A program made the position numbers and the translations under genes. 7,153 nt of DNA from an uncultured Lachnospiraceae bacterium (GTDB lineage Bacteria > Bacillota > Clostridia > Lachnospirales > Lachnospiraceae): the NCBI GenBank assembly GCA_910585935.1, contig CAJUHN010000205.1:1-7153 (forward strand), written 5' to 3'. Numbering within the stretch: the first letter of the stretch is position 1; every line of letters starts with the position of its first letter. Below, piece after piece: positions 1-6,794 of this stretch. The notes under the pieces are model-generated. The model did not search any database and was not told where the DNA came from. It worked only from the letters and a program-made list of their open reading frames with translations.

Positions 1-99
1 GAGCAAACCCGCAAGGGTTCGCGAATTTAGTGTCCGCTACGTCTGGAACGGAGCGGGAGCGCGGCTTCGTTGGAATAGTCCCTTCTCTTTTGCGAACCT
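1..99 (+). repeat. Structured dispersed repeat, copy 1 (3' part; cut by window edge)
   Basis: GC-rich element in an AT-rich setting. Positions 21-77 match the reverse complement of 6817-6873 at 56 of 57 bases (the only difference is at 65), and GCGAACCTT at 92-100 is shared with copy 2 after a variable stretch of about 14 bases. Positions 3-22 form a hairpin (8 paired positions, one A-C mismatch) capped by a GCAA tetraloop of GNRA type, flanked on both sides by GA (1-2 and 23-24). The upper stem uses AACCC/GGGTT where copy 3 uses TTCC/GGGG, so pairing is kept while bases change. The 5' half of the element lies left of the window. It sits about 20 bases beyond the stop of the last cassette gene and points against it. 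The family is not one I can name. Confidence 0.8.
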
Positions 100-118
100 T
101 GTAAAACCTTTTACTTCC

Positions 119-1432
119 CTATCCTTTATTTTCTTCCTCTATGATCTTCTCCACCGCTTCCAGCAAATCCCGACAGATAAAATCCGCTTTTACTTCATAC
201 TTTCCATCTTTTCCTGCCTCTCCTGTCTGCACCAATATAGTGCGCAGTCCCCCATTCTTCCCTGTCTGAATATCCACTGTCGTATCCCCTATAATCCAAG
301 ACTTTTTCAGATCAACATGATATTTCTCTTCACATTTCTCTAACAATCCGATTTCTGGCTTTCTGCAGGAACAAGAAACTTTATAAATAGGATTTTCTTC
401 TGGATATCCCTTATCTGGATGGTGAGGACAAAACATCACATCATCAAAATACACTCCTTCCTTTCCTAACAAAGTCTTCATTTTCTGATGTATCTTCTCC
501 ACCTCTTCTATCCCACATAACCCTCTCGCCACAACTGGTTGATTGGTAACTACAATCGCTAACATTCCCGACTCATTTATTTTCCGAATCGCCTCTATCG
601 CACAATCTTCTAATATAAGCTCTTCTTCTTTATATACCAACCCTTTCTTCACATTCACAGTTCCATCTCGATCTAAAAAAATACATTTCTGGTCATATTT
701 TAAATTCCTTTTCTTTACTAAACCACTCTGAATCTCTTCTATTGTTTTTTCTATTCTTTCTACTGTTCCTATATCTTTTATATATTCCGTAGACGAATAG
801 GCATAGATTTCTTCTTGATTCTCTGCCATCTGCATTAAAATCTCTTTTTCTAAATCTGTTTTTTGTGGTTGTTTTACTTTTTTGCAGACTTCTTTTGATA
901 AAATATAAAATCCTGCATTCACACAATTATCATACCAGCCATTTCGTACCTGTGTTTTAAGAAAAAAGCTTAAAACTCTCTGCTCTCTATCCTTCACTAC
1001 TAAATCGGAATCGAATGGGTGAGTATTCGGATGTACAAACAAGGTCGCCTTTGCCTTTTTTTCTCTATGAAATTCTTCCATTCTTTTTATATCAATATCA
1101 AAAAATACATCTCCAAATACTAATAAAAAATATTCCTCTTTTATTTTTTCTTTTAAATAATAAAAAGCCCCTGCTGTGCCAAGTGGCTCTTTTTCTTCTA
1201 TATAAGAAATAGAAACTCCAAATTTTTTTCCATCTCCAAAGTACTCTAAAATTTTTTCTTTTCGGTGTCCCACGATTAAAATAATTTCTGTTATTTTATT
1301 CTCTTTTAACTTCTCTATCTGCCATTCTAATAAAGGTTTTCCCAATATCGAAACCATCGGTTTTGGTATCTCATCTTTTGTGATTTGTGATAATCTTGTC
1401 CCTTTTCCTCCTGCCATAATTACTGCCTGCAT
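119..1432 (-). CDS. hddC-gmhB: Fused heptose-1-phosphate nucleotidyltransferase and HAD heptose-bisphosphate phosphatase
   Basis: A 437-aa two-domain enzyme, probably cytoplasmic, for making an NDP-heptose (GDP-D-glycero-alpha-D-manno-heptose is the likely product). Residues 1-235 are a sugar nucleotidyltransferase: MAGGKGTRL at 6-14, KP at 24-25, GD at 107-108 and a second metal-site Asp in KDIG near 220. Residues 248-437 are a HAD phosphatase of the GmhB/histidinol-phosphatase type: DRDGT at 254-258, TNQ at 296-298, a zinc loop with C335, H337, C354 and C356, RKP at 357-359 and GD at 382-383. All key residues appear present in both halves. The start at 1432 is preferred over an in-frame ATG at 1492 because AGAGG lies 7 bases before it and MQAVIMAGG is the normal N-terminus; it overlaps the upstream epimerase gene by 13 bases, suggesting translational coupling. 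The base and sugar specificity (GDP-heptose versus another NDP-sugar) is inferred from the neighbouring kinase. Confidence 0.88.
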   Translation of the reverse strand: MQAVIMAGGKGTRLSQITKDEIPKPMVSILGKPLLEWQIEKLKENKITEIILIVGHRKEKILEYFGDGKKFGVSISYIEEKEPLGTAGAFYYLKEKIKEEYFLLVFGDVFFDIDIKRMEEFHREKKAKATLFVHPNTHPFDSDLVVKDREQRVLSFFLKTQVRNGWYDNCVNAGFYILSKEVCKKVKQPQKTDLEKEILMQMAENQEEIYAYSSTEYIKDIGTVERIEKTIEEIQSGLVKKRNLKYDQKCIFLDRDGTVNVKKGLVYKEEELILEDCAIEAIRKINESGMLAIVVTNQPVVARGLCGIEEVEKIHQKMKTLLGKEGVYFDDVMFCPHHPDKGYPEENPIYKVSCSCRKPEIGLLEKCEEKYHVDLKKSWIIGDTTVDIQTGKNGGLRTILVQTGEAGKDGKYEVKADFICRDLLEAVEKIIEEENKG

Positions 1433-2370
1433 TTTATTACCTCTTCTACTGTTTTTTCCACCGCTTCTCTTGAGGTATAGTGTGCCTTCCATCCTGCTCT
1501 GTGAATCTTTTCTAGCTGATATTGAAATTTTGGCACATCTCCTTTCCAGCCACCTCTGCCGCCTGTATACTCATAAAGAATCCCTTTTAATCCCATTTTC
1601 TCACATACGATATCTGCTATTTCTGTCACAGAAGTTTGCGTTTCTACTCCTACGTTATAAAGAGTGATTCCTTCTTTTTCTACATCTTTAAACTGCATAA
1701 TCGCATCTACTAAATCCTTTACATAAAGATATGGCTTAGACTGTGTACCATCTCCTAAAATCTTTAATTTTGTAGAATCTTTTTTCAGTTTTGCAATAAA
1801 ATCAAAAATGACTCCATGTGTTAATCTCGGTCCAATCACATTTGGAAAGCGGAAAACTAATACTTTCATATTATTCATATAAGCATATGCAGAAAGTAAA
1901 GCCTCTGAGCCTAATTTACAGCCTCCATAATAAGAAATAGGAGAAAGCACTGCTGTATCTTCTGCTACCTGCTCTCCCATCTTTTCTCCATAGACCGCAG
2001 AAGTAGAAGCGAAAAAAAACTTCTTTACTCCATGTCTTCTCATACTTTCTAAAAGATGAAATGTTGTTGTATACGTATTTTTATACTCAATGGTCGGATT
2101 TTCAGCACTCGCTTGAATATCCGAATTAGCGGCTAGATGAAACACATATTCAACCTGTTCTTTCTCAAAAATCCGTTCTACTCCCTCAAAATCACATAAA
2201 TCCTGCTCATAAAAAATAAAATTGGGATTTTCATAAAGATGTTCTATATTTTTTTTCGTTCCGATAAAGAAGTTATCTACACATACCACTTGATGCCCTT
2301 CTTTTAACAGGGCATCTGCTAAATGACTTCCAATAAATCCTGCTCCACCAGCTAATAATACTTTCATCAT
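1420..2370 (-). CDS. NAD-dependent nucleotide-sugar epimerase/dehydratase (extended SDR)
   Basis: A 316-aa extended short-chain dehydrogenase/reductase, the usual length for UDP-glucose 4-epimerase-like enzymes. The Rossmann glycine motif GGAGFIGS is at 8-15, the adenine-side Asp at 32 (VDNF), the catalytic Ser in STSAVYG at about 122-128, and YxxxK at Y148-K152. The C-terminal half carries typical substrate-domain pieces (FRFPNVIGPR, GDGTQSKPYLYVKDL). These motifs show an NAD(P)-dependent reaction at C4 or nearby of an activated sugar. Whether the substrate is UDP-hexose or the GDP-heptose made by its neighbours cannot be read from the sequence; the second is suggested by its place between the heptose kinase and the nucleotidyltransferase. 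The gene starts 27 bases after the kinase stop, with AGGAGAAAGGG ahead of a double ATG (2370 or 2367). Its 3' end overlaps the next gene. Confidence 0.85.
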   Translation of the reverse strand: MMKVLLAGGAGFIGSHLADALLKEGHQVVCVDNFFIGTKKNIEHLYENPNFIFYEQDLCDFEGVERIFEKEQVEYVFHLAANSDIQASAENPTIEYKNTYTTTFHLLESMRRHGVKKFFFASTSAVYGEKMGEQVAEDTAVLSPISYYGGCKLGSEALLSAYAYMNNMKVLVFRFPNVIGPRLTHGVIFDFIAKLKKDSTKLKILGDGTQSKPYLYVKDLVDAIMQFKDVEKEGITLYNVGVETQTSVTEIADIVCEKMGLKGILYEYTGGRGGWKGDVPKFQYQLEKIHRAGWKAHYTSREAVEKTVEEVIKCRQ

Positions 2371-2397
2371 TTTATCCCTTTCTCCTGCTATTTTTTT

Positions 2398-3384
2398 CTA
2401 TCTCCAATATTTATCTCCGATATATACGACAGAAGTTCCATCTTGCTCAAACTGAAATTCAAATTCTTTTAATCCAATTCTTTCTCTCAATTTTTCTTGA
2501 TTTTCTGGCTCACAATAAAACAGTAAGAATCCTCCTCCCCCTGCTCCCAAAAGTTTTCCTCCTACTGCTCCACTTTCTATTGCTATTTCATATGTTTTAT
2601 CAATTTCCTCACTGGAAATCCCCGATGCTAGAGTACGCTTTAAGTTCCAGCTTTCGTCTAATATCTTTCCAAAGCAGGATAAATCATTACTCTCTAATGC
2701 CATTTTCATCTCTTCTGTCAATGCACACATCTTTTTTATATTCTCATTTTTTGCATCTTCTGTAATGTTCTTTTTTTGTTCACTTAAAATACGATTGGCA
2801 GATCGAGTGACCCCAGTATAAAACATCATCAGATTCTTTTGTAATTTTTTATAAGTTTCTACCTGCATCATAATAGGTGACACGGAAACTGTTCCATCTT
2901 GATTAAAACGGATAAAATTTAATCCCCCATAAGATGCCGCATATTGATCTTGCTTTCCAATCGGAGAACCTAACTTTTCTATTTCTACTTCACAAGCCTC
3001 TTTTGCCAGCTTCGCTTTAGAAGCAAACTTCCCTTTATAGCTATATAACGTGTGAAGCAGTCCCACGGTAAATGTACTTGAAGACCCCAGTCCTGTCCCT
3101 CCGGGGATATCTGCTGTACTGCTGATTTCTACTCCTGATACTTCCATATCATTTAAAACCTGATGAAATATTTTATGCTTAATCTCTTTTATATCCTCTA
3201 CTAATTCATTTTCGGAATACTTTAACATCGTCTGCTTTTCATTAAAATAAGGATGAATCGAAAGATACATATATTTATTAATTGAGGTACTTAACACACA
3301 CCCTCCATATTTCTCATAATATGCTGCTAAATCGCTTCCTCCTCCGCAAAAGCTCACTCGAAATGGTGTTTTCGTCATTAACAT
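2398..3384 (-). CDS. hddA: D-glycero-D-manno-heptose 7-phosphate kinase-like GHMP kinase
   Basis: A 328-aa GHMP-superfamily sugar kinase. The N-terminal FRVSFCGGGSDL (8-19) and the ATP loop PGGTGLGSSSTF (94-105) are hallmarks of the superfamily, and GKQDQYAASYGG (143-154) is the signature of the HddA / FKP-type subgroup. A glycine-rich C-terminal GHMP motif, VGGKLLGAGGGG, is near 275. HddA phosphorylates D-glycero-D-manno-heptose 7-phosphate at C1 to give the 1,7-bisphosphate, the substrate for the phosphatase domain encoded two genes downstream. This pairing supports the heptose reading over the alternatives (fucokinase or galactokinase-like). Start 3384 is used; the ATG at 3378, two codons in, is also possible because the upstream Shine-Dalgarno (AAGGA or AGAAG) is weak. 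A 55-base gap with no visible terminator separates it from the glycosyltransferase upstream. Confidence 0.85.
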   Translation of the reverse strand: MLMTKTPFRVSFCGGGSDLAAYYEKYGGCVLSTSINKYMYLSIHPYFNEKQTMLKYSENELVEDIKEIKHKIFHQVLNDMEVSGVEISSTADIPGGTGLGSSSTFTVGLLHTLYSYKGKFASKAKLAKEACEVEIEKLGSPIGKQDQYAASYGGLNFIRFNQDGTVSVSPIMMQVETYKKLQKNLMMFYTGVTRSANRILSEQKKNITEDAKNENIKKMCALTEEMKMALESNDLSCFGKILDESWNLKRTLASGISSEEIDKTYEIAIESGAVGGKLLGAGGGGFLLFYCEPENQEKLRERIGLKEFEFQFEQDGTSVVYIGDKYWR

Positions 3385-3439
3385 TTGTTCTTCTTATCCT
3401 TTCTCATATTTCAACCCGTTACTTTCTCTTTTTACTTTT

Positions 3440-4432
3440 TTATACTTTTCTCATCTTTCTTCTTATCTTTTTTAAAATATGGAGCAGATATCCGCTCCCT
3501 CGGATTCCCAGCCTATCGATCCAAAAAGCAATACTCCCTCTTTTTTTATTCTCTTTTAATAAATATTGAGATTTTCGGAACATATCATATACCTCTTTTC
3601 TCTGAACCTTCGGCACTTCATATAAAAAAGGCAGATTCCAGATATATTCCCGTATTAATTTCTGTTTCAGACATTGTGAAATTACACTATCTTCTCTCTT
3701 ACAATTCTCCATATTGATTTCTAATACTCTCATCAAATCTCTTATATGATCTTTCTCTATCTCTGTTGTCAATGCCCCTTTTCTTCTTGTTCTATAACAA
3801 TAATAAGGCTCATGATAATATCCGATTTTTTTTGTCTTTAATAAAACCCTTGTTGTGAAATCCACATCTTCATTTCTTATGCCTTCTAAAAAAAAGAGAT
3901 TTTCTTTTTTTAAAAACTCTCTTTGATAAAAATATCTCCATACATTCCAATAACTGTCTAACCCTTTACTATACTCTGCAAAATACTCTCTTGTCATAAT
4001 ATTCTGACTCTCTTTAATCTGATGGCTTATAAAATATTGTCTTCCTCTATCATCTATCCCAATAAAATCAGATATCAATACTTCTATCTCACAATCCATC
4101 TGTTCTAATAACTGTCTTCTCTTTTCTAAGTAAGAAGCTTTTATATAGTCATCACTATCTACAAAGACCACATAATCCCCCTTTGCCCTCTTAAGCCCGC
4201 AATTTCTAGCATTAGAAAGTCCTGTTTTATCTTGCAATATCACTTCTAATCCCTGATATCTTTTTGCATACTCTCTACATATTTCATTACTTTTATCTTT
4301 GAAATCTCTTATCACAAATAGAAGTTCATCATCTTCTCTCAAACATCCTAAAATACTTTCAATACATTCTTTCACATATTCTTCTACTCGATATACTGGC
4401 ATAATAAATGAGATTTTTATTGCTTTTTTCAT
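3440..4432 (-). CDS. Family 2 glycosyltransferase (EpsH/capsule type), 330 aa
   Basis: A cytoplasmic or membrane-peripheral GT-A glycosyltransferase expected to add one sugar to a growing surface polysaccharide. The N-terminal ISFIMPVYRVEEYVKECIES (7-26), SNARNCGLKRAKGDYVVFVDSDD (metal-binding DSDD at 92-95) and NEDVDF (187-192, usual place of the catalytic acidic residues) are the family pattern. The C-terminal 130 residues are basic and end KKIRRKMRKV, which could help contact the membrane; no clear transmembrane segment is seen. Oddity: the usual nucleotide-binding VDDGSTD is replaced by IRDFKD at 41-46, so one Asp of the pair and the GST turn are lost. The gene begins 4 bases after the previous stop, with its Shine-Dalgarno AAAAGGA inside the end of the upstream gene, so the two transferases are surely co-transcribed. 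Donor and acceptor are unknown. Confidence 0.85.
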   Translation of the reverse strand: MKKAIKISFIMPVYRVEEYVKECIESILGCLREDDELLFVIRDFKDKSNEICREYAKRYQGLEVILQDKTGLSNARNCGLKRAKGDYVVFVDSDDYIKASYLEKRRQLLEQMDCEIEVLISDFIGIDDRGRQYFISHQIKESQNIMTREYFAEYSKGLDSYWNVWRYFYQREFLKKENLFFLEGIRNEDVDFTTRVLLKTKKIGYYHEPYYCYRTRRKGALTTEIEKDHIRDLMRVLEINMENCKREDSVISQCLKQKLIREYIWNLPFLYEVPKVQRKEVYDMFRKSQYLLKENKKRGSIAFWIDRLGIRGSGYLLHILKKIRRKMRKV

Positions 4433-4436
4433 ACTA

Positions 4437-5186
4437 TTATCCTTTTAAATACTTTAATCCACTCCTTATAATATGCCTTCCCACATACCAAAAAGATTTT
4501 ATCTTTCCTATTCTCATCTGCCGATATACTCCATAAGTCATCCAAACAGTTTTCCATTTCTTTCTCGATTTTCCATCTTTCGTCAATCTCGTACATAATA
4601 AAGGTTCATTTATTCCACATGCCATATCATACTTTTCTAATACCCGAAGCCATGTCAGATAGTCTTCATGTAGCTCATCATGCTCCATAGGAAATTCCAG
4701 TATCGCTTCTTTCTTTACCACCACAGAAGAACAAGCGATGCTATTTGTCTTTAATAGATCAGAGTAATGTAATCTCTCTTTCACCCGAATAATCTTTCCT
4801 TTACTTTTCCCTTTCTCATCAAATAGCTCCCTTCCTGTATAGCAAAGTATTGTATTTGTTTTTTTCATTTTCTCTATCTGTTTTTTTAATTTCCCTATCT
4901 TCCACCAATCATCAGCATCTAAAAATGCGATATATTCTCCCTTCGCATACTTACAACCTTGATTTCTGCTTTTCGCCACTCCTTCATTTTTACTATTTCT
5001 TATATAATGAATTCTCTCATCTTTTTGATAAGCCTCTATTCTTTCTTTCGTATCATCTGTAGAAGCATCATCAATAATAATCAGTTCCCACTCCACTTGC
5101 TGGCGCTTCACCGATTCCACTGCTTCCTTAATATACCTTCCACAATTATAGGTTGGCATAACCACAGATACGAGATATTGTTTCAT
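4437..5186 (-). CDS. Family 2 glycosyltransferase (TuaG-like), 249 aa
   Basis: A short GT-A glycosyltransferase. It shows VSVVMPTYNCGRYI (6-19), the nucleotide-binding IIDDASTDDT (37-46), the metal motif DADD (90-93) and HEDYLTWLRVL (173-183), a sequence typical of TuaG-like transferases for teichuronic acid or capsule. All family landmarks are intact, in contrast to the next transferase. I choose the ATG at 5186 over the in-frame ATG at 5195: AGGAAG sits directly against 5195 with no spacing but 9 bases before 5186, and MKQYLVSVVMPTYN is the usual start. It is the first gene of the sugar cassette after a 178-base gap from the TnpB-like gene. The last 20 residues are basic and aromatic but not a convincing membrane span. 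Donor sugar is not predictable; the heptose made by the downstream enzymes is one candidate. Confidence 0.87.
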   Translation of the reverse strand: MKQYLVSVVMPTYNCGRYIKEAVESVKRQQVEWELIIIDDASTDDTKERIEAYQKDERIHYIRNSKNEGVAKSRNQGCKYAKGEYIAFLDADDWWKIGKLKKQIEKMKKTNTILCYTGRELFDEKGKSKGKIIRVKERLHYSDLLKTNSIACSSVVVKKEAILEFPMEHDELHEDYLTWLRVLEKYDMACGINEPLLCTRLTKDGKSRKKWKTVWMTYGVYRQMRIGKIKSFWYVGRHIIRSGLKYLKG

Positions 5187-5227
5187 CTCTACCATCTTCC
5201 TACTTTTTTATACCTCTCAACACAACT

Positions 5228-5250
5228 AAGTTACATTTTTTAACTAACTT
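5228..5250. promoter_or_regulatory. 6-bp inverted repeat, possible operator before the glycosyltransferase cassette
   Basis: AAGTTA and TAACTT are separated by 11 AT-rich bases, 42 bases before the chosen start of the first glycosyltransferase. On the minus strand a TATAAA lies between this repeat and the Shine-Dalgarno (about 5206-5211), but no good -35 box is found at 16-18 bases from it. The symmetry would fit a small repressor site or weak hairpin. In AT-rich DNA such a repeat can arise by chance. Confidence 0.25.
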
Positions 5251-5252
5251 TT

Positions 5253-5373
5253 CTTTGTTTGTGCAGACTCATATTCTATTCATTTGTCAGCAGAAACGGG
5301 CGGTGTTGTACCCAAGATAAGAATAAAAATCTCTTATCCCTTTTTCCTTTCGGACTGTATTTTATTTCTAAAC
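5253..5373 (-). ncRNA. Candidate guide-RNA region following the TnpB-like gene
   Basis: In TnpB and TldR systems the guide RNA is normally encoded overlapping or directly after the 3' end of the protein gene on the same strand; this gap has that position. Read on the minus strand it holds TCC-GAAA-GGA (a small GNRA-type hairpin near 5346-5355), then a 7-bp stem GATAAGA/TCTTATC (5338-5332 with 5322-5316) that extends by two G-U pairs in minus-sense RNA, then GGGTACAACACCGCCC, a locally GC-rich stretch. A scaffold ending near GTACAAC (5311-5305) followed by a guide would resemble known designs, but this is inference. No target match was found in the window. Confidence 0.3.
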
Positions 5374-6678
5374 TCAAACCTTATCTTTTTCTTTCTGATA
5401 ATGTTTAAGAAAATACCTACCTATATTTTCTGCACTATTTTTTGCTGCATTTCCTCTATGTCCATTCTCACAGATATAAAGCTGTCCTCCATAATAATTT
5501 TTAGAGGCTCTATGCCCTTGGTTATATCTTTTTATCTTCCCATCACAAATATGACAAGTATCTGAAATATGATAAGGTCGTATGGTTGTTGTAACAATCC
5601 CATTCTGATAAGACTTATACTTTAAATCCCGAATAATTCTTCGCCCTATCCAATCATACCCATCTGTCTTTAAATATCCCTTATTCTGAAAAGAAATGAC
5701 ATTTTCATACTTAGGCACTACAATAAGCCGTATCTCTCTTTCCATACAATAATTCAGAATCTCTCGGCTCACTTTATGAGCATAATGCTCATTTAACTGA
5801 CTGATCTTTTTATAATACTTCTGATTTTCTTTTCCTTCTTGCTTTTGCTCTTCTTTTATATTCTCTCTTCTCTTTTCTGACTGCCTGCTTTTTCTGCTTT
5901 TCTTCAACTGCTGCTGCCATTTTTTTTGAATATTTTTTCTTTTGTTTCCTCCCTTAATCAAATAATACTCTCTCACATTTCCCTCTAAATCCATTCTAGC
6001 GCAAACTGCTAAATTATTATTATTTGGAAAATACACCACACAAATTTCCTGTTCTTCTTTCATTCTCTCATTTACTGTTCGTATATCTTCCACTGGTGTC
6101 ACCACAGGAACATGAAGCCATGCTCCACGCTCTGTTATCTTCAAAGAGGGGGATTTCATTTGACAATCCTCTGACAATTTTCTTCCCATATCATGAAATC
6201 GATATTTATCCCATACCCATTTCACTCCATTGTAGACTTTTAACTGAATACTATTTTCTGTCCTATTCCGATACATTCCCGCATAAAATACAGGAGAAGC
6301 ATGAAATTCTTTTGCCTTTTTAGGAATTTCCTCTATCTCCCCCTCTTTATATAACTTCCATCGAAATATAAAACCCTTTCCTGCTCCTATCGCCGCATGA
6401 ATCGCGGCTCTCCGAAAATAAAGAGGAATTTTTCCATAAGGAAAAGGATATTTTACTTCTTCTTTTTGATACCTCGCCCCTATAGTCATCAACTCTAGTT
6501 TCCGCATCATCTGTTGATTTGTTAAGTTCCATAACTCATCTTCTAAAAGAAGAATATCATAATAATACTTTACTACTTCATTATAAATATCTTTTGTCAT
6601 CTTCAGCCATTCTCTATGCTTTTGATACAGTCTTAAGCGATATGTCGTAGTAGAATATCCTATTTTTCCCTGCTCCAT
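5374..6678 (-). CDS. TnpB/OrfB-family protein with inactivated RuvC site (TldR-like)
   Basis: A 434-aa intact reading frame with the full TnpB layout: N-terminal TTYRLRLYQKHREWL (10-24), an RNA/DNA-binding region with HASPVFYAG (126-134), LKITERGAWLHVPV (179-192) leading into RuvC, a basic helical insert (246-300), HKVSREIL (301-308), and a C-terminal zinc ribbon. The RuvC motifs can be aligned but the acidic residues are missing. In the first, usually GIDLGVNNLA, the NNLAV is kept (220-224) and Phe217 stands for Asp. In the second, usually IVIEDL, Pro322 stands for Glu (IVVPKY). In the third, usually DRDxNAAxNI, NAAKNSAENI at 410-419 puts Asn410 and Ala412 at the Asp positions. The zinc ribbon is altered: C375 and C378 are kept, then C403 with probable H407. 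Known TldR proteins are such nuclease-dead TnpB homologues acting as RNA-guided repressors; that role here is inferred. AGGAAGGG lies 6 bases before the start. No TnpA is present. Confidence 0.85.
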   Translation of the reverse strand: MEQGKIGYSTTTYRLRLYQKHREWLKMTKDIYNEVVKYYYDILLLEDELWNLTNQQMMRKLELMTIGARYQKEEVKYPFPYGKIPLYFRRAAIHAAIGAGKGFIFRWKLYKEGEIEEIPKKAKEFHASPVFYAGMYRNRTENSIQLKVYNGVKWVWDKYRFHDMGRKLSEDCQMKSPSLKITERGAWLHVPVVTPVEDIRTVNERMKEEQEICVVYFPNNNNLAVCARMDLEGNVREYYLIKGGNKRKNIQKKWQQQLKKSRKSRQSEKRRENIKEEQKQEGKENQKYYKKISQLNEHYAHKVSREILNYCMEREIRLIVVPKYENVISFQNKGYLKTDGYDWIGRRIIRDLKYKSYQNGIVTTTIRPYHISDTCHICDGKIKRYNQGHRASKNYYGGQLYICENGHRGNAAKNSAENIGRYFLKHYQKEKDKV

Positions 6679-6710
6679 TTCATCCCTTCCTATTTTCGAT
6701 TCGCAGTTTA

Positions 6711-6735
6711 TTCGCGTAATATGTTATTACACGAA
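6711..6735 (-). promoter_or_regulatory. 25-bp dyad (operator or leader hairpin) upstream of the TnpB-like gene
   Basis: Two 11-base arms, TTCGCGTAATA and TATTACACGAA, surround a 3-base centre and lie 33 bases before the start codon of the TnpB-like gene. Ten of 11 positions pair as Watson-Crick; the remaining one is A-C on the plus strand but G-U in minus-sense RNA, so an RNA hairpin in the gene's own leader has all 11 pairs. There is no run of T after it in either direction, so it is not a standard terminator. It could be a repressor operator or a leader hairpin shaping access to the ribosome site. Confidence 0.5.
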
Positions 6736-6794
6736 CTTTCCCTCTAAGAATACTTTAGAAATATTTTTCTTGTGTTTGTTTTTCATAGAAATCA

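Noticed and set aside
101..114. Palindrome GTAAAACCTTTTAC directly after the last cassette gene, considered as the operon terminator
   Set aside because: Only about 5 AT-rich pairs can form with a 4-base loop, and no T-run follows on the minus strand. No convincing terminator was found for the cassette.
5316..5345. Hairpin followed by TTTTT on the plus strand, considered as a terminator
   Set aside because: No plus-strand gene lies to its left; the stem is weak and extends by G-U only in minus-sense RNA, so it was treated as part of the candidate guide-RNA region.
5374..6678. Reading the TnpB-like gene as a normal active IS605-type transposon gene
   Set aside because: The RuvC motifs lack their acidic residues, there is no tnpA, and no clear left and right ends were found; the flanking repeats do not look like IS200/IS605 ends.
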